Below are positions 8,467 through 16,062 of a stretch of DNA of 43,785 nt, piece by piece. The position numbers and the translations under genes were made by a program. Position 1 is the stretch's first letter. Each line of letters begins with the position of its first letter. Source of the DNA: an uncultured Rhodospirillales bacterium (GTDB lineage Bacteria; Pseudomonadota; Alphaproteobacteria; Acetobacterales; Acetobacteraceae); NCBI GenBank assembly GCA_903845065.1, contig CAIMWH010000149.1:1-43785 (forward strand), in the 5' to 3' direction. Under the pieces are notes generated by a model that saw nothing but the letters and a program-made list of their open reading frames with translations, was not told the DNA's origin and did not search any database.

Positions 8467-9964
8467 CGAGCCCCCCCATCAACAGCCCGACCGCCTCCAC
8501 CGAAGTCTCCCCCACCGCCACCGGCGCCGAGAGATGCCCGCCATGCAGCACCGCGATCCGGTCGCACACCGAGAAAATCTCGTCGAGGTCCTCCGAAATA
8601 ATCAGCACCCCCACCCCATCCGCCGCCAGCGCATGCAGCGCGTCATGGATCGCCTGCGCCGCCCCCACATCCACCCCCCAGGTCGGGTGCGCCGCCACCA
8701 GCACAAGCGGCGCATGCCCCATTTCACGCCCGATGATGAACTTCTGCATATTCCCGCCCGACAGGCTCCCCGCCAACGCCTCGGACCCCGCCGCCACCAC
8801 CCTGAAACTCTCAATCACCCCGCGCGCGAACCGCCGCAGCGGCGCGAACCGGATCACCCCATGCCGCGCCACCTCCCGCGTCGCCCCGGTCAACAGCGCG
8901 TTCTCGGTCAACGACAACTCCGCCACCGCCCCGCGCCCCAGCCGCTCCTCCGGCACCACCGCAAGCCCCAGCCGCCGCCGCGCGCTCGCCCCCGCCTGGC
9001 CGCACGCCACCCCCGCGATGGCGACCGCCCCATTCTCCCCGGCCCGCCGCTCGCCCGAAATCGCCGCCAGCAACTCCTTCTGCCCATTCCCCGCCACGCC
9101 GCCGATGCCGAGGATTTCCCCCGCCCGCAGCGTGAACCCGATCGCGCGCAGCGCGGTGCCAAACGGGCTGTCCGCCGCCAGGCTCAACCCCATCACCGCC
9201 AGCACCGCATCCCCCGCCGCCGGCCGCGCCGGCCGCACCGGCGCTGCCATCGCCTGCCCGATCATCAACTCCGCCATCGCCGCCGCCGGCGTCACCCGCG
9301 GATCGCACGCCGCCACCACGCGCCCCGCCCGCAGCACTGTCGCCTGGTCACACAGCGCCCGGATTTCCGCCAATTTATGGCTGATATACAGCACGCTGCA
9401 CCCCTCGGCCGCCAACCGCCGCAGCATGGCGAACAACCCCTCCGCCTCCTGCGGCGTCAACACCGAGGTCGGCTCGTCCATGATCAGCAGCCGCGGCTCC
9501 TGCAACAGGCAGCGCAGGATCTCCACCCGCTGCCGCTCCCCCACGCTGAGGTGATGCACATGCACCCTGGGGTCCACCGCCAGCCCATACCGCGCCGCCG
9601 TCGCCGAAATCCGTGCCGAAAGTGCCGCCAACGGCTCATCGGTGCCGAGCCCGAGCGCGATGTTCTCCGCCACCGTCAGCGTCTCGAACAGCGAGAAATG
9701 CTGGAACACCATCCCGATCCCCAGCCGCCGCGCCGCATTGGGATCGGGGATCGTCACCGCCTTCCCCTCCCATTCAAGGCTCCCCGCATCCGGCTGCACC
9801 ACCCCATAGATGATCTTCACCAGCGTGGACTTGCCCGCCCCGTTTTCGCCCAGCAGCGCATGGATTTCACCCTGCATCACCGTGAGGTCAATGCCGTCAT
9901 TGGCGCGCGTGCCGCCGTAGCTCTTGCCGATGCCGCGCAGGACGAGTCGAGGGGGGAGCGCCAT
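8456..9964 (-). CDS. Double-domain ABC transporter ATP-binding protein, nucleoside-type
   Basis: Cytoplasmic ATPase of 502 residues with two fused ABC domains, like RbsA, XylG and NupO. The first domain is complete: Walker A GENGAGKST (39-47), Q-loop MVFQHFSLFE (85-94), signature LSVGE (139-143) and Walker B LLIMDEP (159-165). The second domain has the usual degenerate P-loop of this class (GGVAGNGQKELL), a signature LSGGNMQK and a weakened Walker B (LVLVAAHP). ATP turnover is therefore expected mainly at one site, as is known for the class. It is the first gene of a six-gene minus-strand operon. The 98-bp gap to the divergent gene at 10063 should hold its promoter; I could not pick out clear -35/-10 boxes. 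Confidence 0.92.
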   Translation of the reverse strand: MALPPRLVLRGIGKSYGGTRANDGIDLTVMQGEIHALLGENGAGKSTLVKIIYGVVQPDAGSLEWEGKAVTIPDPNAARRLGIGMVFQHFSLFETLTVAENIALGLGTDEPLAALSARISATAARYGLAVDPRVHVHHLSVGERQRVEILRCLLQEPRLLIMDEPTSVLTPQEAEGLFAMLRRLAAEGCSVLYISHKLAEIRALCDQATVLRAGRVVAACDPRVTPAAAMAELMIGQAMAAPVRPARPAAGDAVLAVMGLSLAADSPFGTALRAIGFTLRAGEILGIGGVAGNGQKELLAAISGERRAGENGAVAIAGVACGQAGASARRRLGLAVVPEERLGRGAVAELSLTENALLTGATREVARHGVIRFAPLRRFARGVIESFRVVAAGSEALAGSLSGGNMQKFIIGREMGHAPLVLVAAHPTWGVDVGAAQAIHDALHALAADGVGVLIISEDLDEIFSVCDRIAVLHGGHLSAPVAVGETSVEAVGLLMGGLDAA

Positions 9965-10062
9965 CCCCGGTAACTATCAGTGCCGGCCCCCAACGTGAAC
10001 CGGCTTGTTTCGCCCGCCGGGATAGGCAAGATGGCGGTAACGATGTGAACGGGGGACCACAG

Positions 10063-10695
10063 ATGACTTTGGCCGTCATCGGCGCCGGCTTCGGCCGAAC
10101 CGGCACCGCATCGCTCAAACTCGCCCTCGAACATCTCGGCCTCGGCCCCTGCCACCACATGGAGGAGGTCCTCAAGAGCCCCGCCCAACTCGCCCACTGG
10201 CAGGCCATCGCCGCCGGCCACCAGCCCGACTGGAACCAGGTCTTCGCCGGCTTCGGCAGCATGGTGGATTGGCCGGGCGCCAACTACTGGCGCGAACTCG
10301 CCGATTTCTACCCCAACGCCAAGGTGCTGCTCTCCGTCCGCCCCGAGGAAGCCTGGTGGAAAAGCTTCTCCCAGACCATCCAGGTCGTCGTGCGCGAACG
10401 CGCCCACATCCCGGTGCCCCACATCCAGGCCGCGATGGAAATGGGCGAGGCCATCGTCAACCAGCAAACCTTCAACGGCGCCAGCGACAAGCCCTCCATC
10501 CTCTCCGCCTACCGCCGCCGCATCGAGGAAGTGCGCGCCGCCATCCCGCCCGAGCGTCTGCTGGTGTTCAACGTCGCGGAAGGCTGGGCCCCGCTCTGCC
10601 GCTTCCTCGGCCAGGACCTCCCCGCCATCCCCTTCCCGCGCACCAACAACACCGAGGAATTCTGGCAGCACGTGCGCGGCGGCGGCCCCGCATGA
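10063..10695 (+). CDS. Sulfotransferase-family protein (Sulfotransfer_4 type)
   Basis: Protein of 210 residues resembling the Sulfotransfer_4 family. The N-terminus AVIGAGFGRTGTASLKLALE contains the P-loop-like 5'-phosphosulfate-binding motif, followed by LGPCHHMEEV. The tail (NVAEGWAPLCRFLG, then PFPRTNN) is also typical. Family members are usually annotated as sulfotransferases that use PAPS, but many are untested, so the activity is tentative. ATG 10063 is chosen because GGGGGA at 10051-10056 stands 6 bases upstream; an in-frame GTG at 10045 would precede that site. It is divergent from the ABC operon, with an MFS gene 46 bp downstream on the same strand. Confidence 0.8.
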   Translation: MTLAVIGAGFGRTGTASLKLALEHLGLGPCHHMEEVLKSPAQLAHWQAIAAGHQPDWNQVFAGFGSMVDWPGANYWRELADFYPNAKVLLSVRPEEAWWKSFSQTIQVVVRERAHIPVPHIQAAMEMGEAIVNQQTFNGASDKPSILSAYRRRIEEVRAAIPPERLLVFNVAEGWAPLCRFLGQDLPAIPFPRTNNTEEFWQHVRGGGPA

Positions 10696-10741
10696 CCCCA
10701 GGCGGCATGGCCCCAGGCGGCAGGACCACGCGCAGGGTGCC

Positions 10742-11983
10742 ATGAAATCCTACCGCGCCCTGCTCGCCCACGCCCCGTTCCGCCGCTTCTGGCTCGCCCT
10801 CCTCCTCGTCATGCTGGCCGACGAGTTCGTCCGCACCACTCTCGTCTGGCACGTCTACGAAGCCACCCGGTCCTCCGAGGCGGTCGGCCTGCTGATGATC
10901 TGCCTCACCGGCCCCATCATCGCCGGCGGCCTCGTCGCCGGCTGGCTGCTCGATCATTTCCCCCGCGCCCGCGTCATGGCCGCCGACGCCACCCTGCGCG
11001 TCATCACCCTCCTCCTCATCGCCGCCACCCTCGCCGCCGGCCTCGGCGGCGTCACCCCGTTCTACGTCGCCGCCCTGGTGCAGGGCGCGCTCACCATGAT
11101 CCTGCTCGCCGGCGCCCCCTCCGCCATCGCCGAACTCATCCAGCCCGAGGCACGCTCGGCCGCCAACGCGCTCGAAATGCTGGGATTTTCCTTCGCCGGC
11201 GCCGCCGGTCCCTTCCTCGCCGGCCTCCTCGCCAGCCACATCCCCGCCGCCGGTGCCCTCGCGCTGGCCGCCCTCGCCTACGCCGCCTTCGCCCTGGTCA
11301 TCCGCCCCATGCCCATCGGCGGCGGCACCGGACGCGCCACCGCCACCGTGAAAGTGCCATGGCGCGACAGCGGCGTGTTCCAGCCCACCGTGCTCATCAT
11401 CACCGTGCTGTTCGTCATCTCCAACATCGGCTCCGGCGCCCTCGCCGTGTTCCTGCCCATCCTGGTGGATCGCGGCCTCGGCCGCGGCGGCGAAACCTAC
11501 GGCACCCTGCTCGCCGTCATGGGCCTCGCCGCCAGCGCCGGCGCCATCATCGCCGGCCTGTTCACCGGCACCGCCCGCCTGCCCGCCATGGTCGTCGGCG
11601 CCCAGACGATGACCGGCCTGGCCGTCCTGCCGCTCGCCGTGCTGCTGTGGCCCGGCAGCCCGCCGCCATCGCTCGCCCTGGTGCTTGGCTGCATCCTCAT
11701 CCTCGGCCTGTGCTCCGGCCCGATGACGGTGTGGGCACAAACCATCCGCATGCGCTTCGTCGCCCCGCAATGGCGCGGCCGCGCCTTCGCCACCCTGCGC
11801 ATGATCATGCAGTCCGGCCGCCCCATCGGCGGCGGCCTCGCCGGCCTCGCCGTCGCCGCCCTGCCGCTCGGCACCTGCCTCGCCGCCACCGGCGCCGTCA
11901 TCGCCCTGCCCGCCGTATTGTCCCTCGCCCACCGCGCCATGAACGGCCGCCTGCCGGACGCGCCTACCAGTACGCCCGTTTGA
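10742..11983 (+). CDS. MFS transporter
   Basis: Inner-membrane major facilitator of 413 residues with about twelve hydrophobic segments. The loop between helices 2 and 3 reads AGWLLDHFPRARVM, a motif-A-like segment. The N-terminus KSYRALLAHAPFRRFWLALL is common in MFS_1/MFS_3-type exporters and permeases. The substrate cannot be deduced. It lies 46 bp after the sulfotransferase-like gene on the same strand, so co-transcription is plausible. The 3' end overlaps the convergent TauE/SafE gene by 20 bp (11964-11983). Confidence 0.85.
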   Translation: MKSYRALLAHAPFRRFWLALLLVMLADEFVRTTLVWHVYEATRSSEAVGLLMICLTGPIIAGGLVAGWLLDHFPRARVMAADATLRVITLLLIAATLAAGLGGVTPFYVAALVQGALTMILLAGAPSAIAELIQPEARSAANALEMLGFSFAGAAGPFLAGLLASHIPAAGALALAALAYAAFALVIRPMPIGGGTGRATATVKVPWRDSGVFQPTVLIITVLFVISNIGSGALAVFLPILVDRGLGRGGETYGTLLAVMGLAASAGAIIAGLFTGTARLPAMVVGAQTMTGLAVLPLAVLLWPGSPPPSLALVLGCILILGLCSGPMTVWAQTIRMRFVAPQWRGRAFATLRMIMQSGRPIGGGLAGLAVAALPLGTCLAATGAVIALPAVLSLAHRAMNGRLPDAPTSTPV

Positions 11984-12731
11984 AGAAGATCGCCGTCATC
12001 GCCACGGTGATCGCGATGATGATCCCCCGCACCACCGCCACCGGCAACCGCTGTCCCACCCGCGCGCCGAGATAGCCGCCCGCCACGCCCCCCACCAGCA
12101 ACGCCAATGTCTGCGGCCACCAGACCTGCCCCGCCACGATGAAACACACCACCGCAATCCCGTTCATCGCGCTCACGATGATGGTCCGCGTCGGGTTCAA
12201 CTGCTTGAGATCGGCCCCATCCAGCAGCGACCACACCGCCAGCATCATGATCCCCACCGCCCCGCCGAAATACCCGCCATAGATCCCCAGCACGAACTGC
12301 GCCGGCAGCAGCGCCCCCGCCCCCAGATGCACCCGCCGGCGCAGCCACGCCCCAAAATCCCGCCCGAACGCGAACGTCAGCGCCGCCACCAGCAACAGCC
12401 ACGGGATCACCGCGTCGAACGTCGCCACCGGCGTCACCAGCAGCAGGATCGCCCCCACCAGCCCGCCCGCCACCGAGGTGCCCAGCACCACCCCAAACGG
12501 CACCCCCGCCAACCCGCGAAACCCCTGTTTGCCCGCCCCGGTCGTATAGGCATAGGCGCTCGCCAACGTCCCCGGCACCAGCGCCACGGTTGACGAGGCA
12601 TTGGCCGCCACCGACGGCAGCCCCACCAGCACCATCGCCGGAAAACTCGCGAACGACCCCCCACCCGCCAGCGCATTCATGGTGCCGGCCAGCAGCCCGG
12701 CGGCAAGCAGGATCAGGATATCGGTCAACAT
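11964..12731 (-). CDS. TauE/SafE-family sulfite exporter-like permease
   Basis: Inner-membrane protein of 255 residues with seven to eight hydrophobic segments. The N-terminal repeat LLAAGLLAGTMNALAGGGSFASFPAMVL and the later AQFVLGIYGGYFGGAVGIMML are the paired signature segments of TauE/SafE (DUF81) permeases. Members export sulfite, sulfoacetate or other organic anions, and many remain unassigned. ATG 12731 is chosen because GGAGGAG precedes it at proper spacing; the frame stays open further upstream to 12812 but without that support. A sulfur link with the neighbouring sulfotransferase-like gene is tempting but unproven. Confidence 0.87.
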   Translation of the reverse strand: MLTDILILLAAGLLAGTMNALAGGGSFASFPAMVLVGLPSVAANASSTVALVPGTLASAYAYTTGAGKQGFRGLAGVPFGVVLGTSVAGGLVGAILLLVTPVATFDAVIPWLLLVAALTFAFGRDFGAWLRRRVHLGAGALLPAQFVLGIYGGYFGGAVGIMMLAVWSLLDGADLKQLNPTRTIIVSAMNGIAVVCFIVAGQVWWPQTLALLVGGVAGGYLGARVGQRLPVAVVRGIIIAITVAMTAIFFKRAYW

Positions 12732-12907
12732 GGCGCTCCTCCGCGCGGAACCACGGCGGGGCCGGCGCGGCGCGAACGTAGCCACGCCGCCCGCCACCGC
12801 CAAGCCGCCCAATTCGGTGACACGTCAATCATTTGGCAACGTCTCCAGCCCAAGCTGTCGCCATGGGGTGCCATCCGGCTCCCCCGAACGCTCACAACGG
12901 GGCAGGC

Positions 12908-14899
12908 ATGAGTCTGGAACAGCATCGTGGCCCGCCGTGCCATGGCGTCCATTCGGCCATCGTGCTGGCATGGCTGCTCGGCATCGCCACCGCCGTCACG
13001 CCCGGCCGCGCCATGGCTGACGTCACGCTGAAGGCCGCGTTCACCGCGCGCGCCCTGCATGACATGCTCGCGGCCTGGCGCAGCGACATCCTGTTCGCCG
13101 CCGCCGCCGCAACCCTCATCGGCCTCATGCTGGGCGCCGCCGTACTGCTGCGCGATCGCCCGGTCGAAATCCCCGCCCGCCGCCTCGAACGCCGCCCCAT
13201 CGCCGCCTTCGATGCCGTCAGCCCCGGCTTTGCCGCCGCCGTCGATACCCTGGTGCAGGGCCTCGTCATCCTCGATGCCGAGCATCGCCTGGTCATCAAC
13301 AACAAGCTGCTCTACGCCTTCTACCCCACCGGCGGCGCCCCCTTCGCCCGCGGCACCCCGGTGCGGGACATCATCGCCCGCAACGTGGCGGACGGTCACC
13401 ACCCCGGCCGCACCGCCACCGAACTCTGCGCCGCGATGGATAGCAGGCTCGATGCCGGCCACCCCTTCGAATTCCGCCACCAACTCCCCGGCGGCCGCAT
13501 GGTGCTGGCAAAATGGCACAAGCTGCCCGATGGCGGCTGGTGCGGCACCTATGAGGACATCACCGAGCGCCACCGCTCCTCCGCCCGCATCGCCCACATG
13601 GCCCGCCATGACGGCCTCACCGAACTCCTCAATCGCACCGGCTTCACCGAGGCCGTCGCCCGCGCCCTCACCCGCCCCGCCGATGAGTGCGCCGTCCTCG
13701 CCATCACCGTGGACCGCTTCAAAAAAGTCGTCGACAGCCACGGCCACCCCACCGCGGATGCCCTGCTGCGCGAAGCCGCCCTGCGCCTGCGCCACGCCGT
13801 TCGCGAAACCGATCACGTGGCCCGCCTCGGTGGCGAGGAATTCGCCATCCTGCAATCCGCCGCCGAACAACCGCTCGCCGCCGCAGCCCTCGCGCGCCGC
13901 ATCACCGAGGTCTTCGCCACCCCCTTCACCATTGACGGCCAGGAAATCACCGTCGGCGCCTCCGTCGGCATCACGCGCCGCGAAACCACCACGGCGGACG
14001 CCGAAACCCTCCTGCGCAACGCCTCACTCGCCCTCGCCCACGCCAAATCCGCCGGCGCCCACCCCGGCACCTGGTCCTTCTTCGCCCCCGAGATGGACAC
14101 CGCCGCCCGCGCCCGCAGCGCCCTGGAAACCGATCTCCGCCACGCCCTCGAACGCAACGAGTTCGAGCTGTTCTACCAGCCCCTCGTCAACATCGGCGAT
14201 CGCCGCGTCAGCGCCTTCGAGGCCCTGCTGCGCTGGCGCCACCCCGAACGCGGCATCATCCCGCCCGACTCCTTCATCCCCCTCGCCGAGGAAACCGGCC
14301 TCATCGTGCCCATCGGCGCCTGGGTACTCCACACCGCCTGCGCCGAGGCCATGCGCTGGGAAAACCCCGACCACGGCGCCCCCCTGCGCGTCGCCGTCAA
14401 CCTCTCCGCCATCCAGTTCGCCAGCCCCGGCCTCGCTGAAGCCGTCGAAGCCGCCCTCGCCGCCAGCGGCCTGCCCGGCAACCAGCTCGAACTCGAAGTC
14501 ACCGAAAGCGTCCTCCTCCAGGACAACACCGCCACGCTCGACACCCTCCACCGCCTGCGTGCCCTCGGCGCCCGCATCTCGATGGACGATTTCGGCACCG
14601 GCTACTCCTCGCTCAGCTACCTCCGCAGCTTCCCCTTCGACAAAATCAAGATCGACAAATCCTTCATCCACGGCCTCAACCAACCCGGCGAAAGCGGCGC
14701 CATCGTCCGCGCCATCGCCGGCCTCGGCATCTCCCTCGGCATCGCCACCACCGCCGAGGGCGTCGAAACCTTCGAACAACTCGAAACCCTGATCGCCGAC
14801 GGCTGCACCGAAGTCCAAGGCTACTTCTTCAGCCCCCCCCGCCCCGCCGCCGAAGTCCCGGCGCTTATCCTCTCCGCCCCGGCCCGCCAGGCGGCGTGA
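12908..14899 (+). CDS. PAS-GGDEF-EAL cyclic-di-GMP signalling protein
   Basis: Membrane-associated c-di-GMP turnover protein of 663 residues from ATG 12908; a TTG at 12833 is in frame but unsupported. Hydrophobic stretches at about 17-32 and 62-82 suggest two membrane helices, then a PAS-like sensor segment (about 108-225). The GGDEF domain carries GGEEF at 308-312, a catalytically competent variant, with an RxxD inhibitory site (RETD) five residues upstream. The EAL domain has EALLRW at 438, NLSAIQF, ELEVTES, DDFGTG (560-565) and AEGVETFEQ, so the metal and substrate residues look intact. Synthase and phosphodiesterase activities are both possible. The last six codons lie inside a palindromic repeat (14879-15029), which supplies the stop codon. 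Confidence 0.88.
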   Translation: MSLEQHRGPPCHGVHSAIVLAWLLGIATAVTPGRAMADVTLKAAFTARALHDMLAAWRSDILFAAAAATLIGLMLGAAVLLRDRPVEIPARRLERRPIAAFDAVSPGFAAAVDTLVQGLVILDAEHRLVINNKLLYAFYPTGGAPFARGTPVRDIIARNVADGHHPGRTATELCAAMDSRLDAGHPFEFRHQLPGGRMVLAKWHKLPDGGWCGTYEDITERHRSSARIAHMARHDGLTELLNRTGFTEAVARALTRPADECAVLAITVDRFKKVVDSHGHPTADALLREAALRLRHAVRETDHVARLGGEEFAILQSAAEQPLAAAALARRITEVFATPFTIDGQEITVGASVGITRRETTTADAETLLRNASLALAHAKSAGAHPGTWSFFAPEMDTAARARSALETDLRHALERNEFELFYQPLVNIGDRRVSAFEALLRWRHPERGIIPPDSFIPLAEETGLIVPIGAWVLHTACAEAMRWENPDHGAPLRVAVNLSAIQFASPGLAEAVEAALAASGLPGNQLELEVTESVLLQDNTATLDTLHRLRALGARISMDDFGTGYSSLSYLRSFPFDKIKIDKSFIHGLNQPGESGAIVRAIAGLGISLGIATTAEGVETFEQLETLIADGCTEVQGYFFSPPRPAAEVPALILSAPARQAA

Positions 14900-15029
14900 G
14901 GGAAGGGGAAGGAAGCAAGGCCAGGGCTTGGCCCGTCGCGCGAAGGCGCGCAACGGACCTGGTGGGGTCGAGGGGCAAAGCCCCCGCCTTGCCTTCCTTC
15001 CCCTCCCTCCCGCCACCCTGGCGCGCCGG
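14879..15029. repeat. 151-bp imperfect palindrome between GGDEF-EAL gene and P1 peptidase gene
   Basis: The left arm (about 14879-14934) and right arm (about 14975-15029) are reverse complements with scattered mismatches. The best-paired core is GGGAAGGGGAAGGAAGCAAG on the left against the reverse complement of CTTGCCTTCCTTCCCCTCCC on the right. The centre holds a smaller hairpin-forming stretch (GCGCGAAGGCGCGC). The left end lies inside the GGDEF-EAL coding region. It looks like a mobile or REP-type intergenic element. I saw no other copy in this window and no clear target duplication. Confidence 0.75.
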
Positions 15030-15069
15030 AGTGCGGTGGGGGATAATCCGCGGGAGTTTGGAGGGTGCG

Positions 15070-16062
15070 GTGCGGAATTTGTTGACGGATATTCCTGGGA
15101 TTGCGGTGGGGCATGCCACGGATTTCGGGTTGGGCTCTGGTGCGACGGCGGTATTGTTCGATGAGCCGGCGGTGGCATCCGTGGTGATATTGGGCGGCGC
15201 GCCGGGCAGCCGGGACACCGCGCTGCTGGAGCCCGAGATGACCCAGCAGGCGGTGCATGGGTTTGTGCTGTCGGGCGGTTCGGCGTTCGGGCTCGATGCG
15301 GCGGGCGGCGTCCAGGCGGCGCTGCGCGCGCAGGGCAGGGGGCTCCGGCTCGGCCCGACGGTGATCCCCCTGGTGCCACAGGCGATTATTTTCGACCTGA
15401 ACAATGGCGGCAACAAGGACTGGGGGGTGTTCTCCCCCTATCGGGACCTTGGCTACCAAGCGGCATTGGCGGCGGCGCACGGTGCGTTCGCGCTCGGCAC
15501 GGTGGGCGCCGGCACCGGGGCCACCACCGCCACGGTGAAGGGTGGACTGGGTTCGGCGAGTGCCCGCACCTCCACCGGCCACATCGTCGCCGCCCTCGCC
15601 GTGGTGAACGCCATCGGCACCGCCACCATCGGCGCCGGCCGCCATTTCTGGTCCGCCCCCTTCGAGCAGGACGGCGAATTCGGCGGCCTCGGCTGGCCGG
15701 CAACCTTTACGCCGGCGGACCTCGCCCCCAGGTACAAGGGCATGCGTCAATCCGCCGAAACCGCCACCACCATCGCCATCATCGCGACAGACGCGGTACT
15801 GACCAAAGGTCAGGCCAAGCGCCTGGCCATCATGGCCAATGACGGCTTGGCCCGCGCGGTATTGCCGGCCCACGCCCCCTCGGACGGCGATACCGTGTTC
15901 TCCGCCGCCACCTGCACCGTCCCGCTGCAAAACGGCGATCTCACCATCCTCGGCCACGTCGCCACCCAGGTGATGGCCCGCGCCATCGCCCGCGGCGTCT
16001 ACGAAGCCACCGCCTTGCCCTACCCCGGCGCACAACCCTCCTGGCGGGACCGTTTCGCATGA
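15070..16062 (+). CDS. P1-family (DmpA-like) peptidase
   Basis: Predicted cytoplasmic N-terminal-nucleophile hydrolase of 330 residues, family S58/P1 (L-aminopeptidase D-esterase/D-amidase type). Supporting segments are LTDIPGIAVGHATD at the N-terminus, FVLSGGSAFGLDAAGG, and GTVGAGTGATTATVKGGLGS (S162). I cannot assign the self-cleavage residue with certainty. GTG 15070 is chosen because GGAGGG lies just upstream (15060-15065); the reading frame extends back through the palindrome to 14896, but that stretch is not protein-like. The stop overlaps the selO start by four bases (ATGA). Codon choice changes inside the gene: the first 470 bases use many G-ending codons (GCG, GTG, TTG), the rest the C-ending codons seen elsewhere. 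Confidence 0.85.
   Translation: MRNLLTDIPGIAVGHATDFGLGSGATAVLFDEPAVASVVILGGAPGSRDTALLEPEMTQQAVHGFVLSGGSAFGLDAAGGVQAALRAQGRGLRLGPTVIPLVPQAIIFDLNNGGNKDWGVFSPYRDLGYQAALAAAHGAFALGTVGAGTGATTATVKGGLGSASARTSTGHIVAALAVVNAIGTATIGAGRHFWSAPFEQDGEFGGLGWPATFTPADLAPRYKGMRQSAETATTIAIIATDAVLTKGQAKRLAIMANDGLARAVLPAHAPSDGDTVFSAATCTVPLQNGDLTILGHVATQVMARAIARGVYEATALPYPGAQPSWRDRFA

Noticed and set aside
14896-15069. N-terminal extension of the P1 peptidase frame back to 14896
   Set aside because: The extra residues are encoded by the palindromic repeat, and a ribosome site supports GTG 15070.
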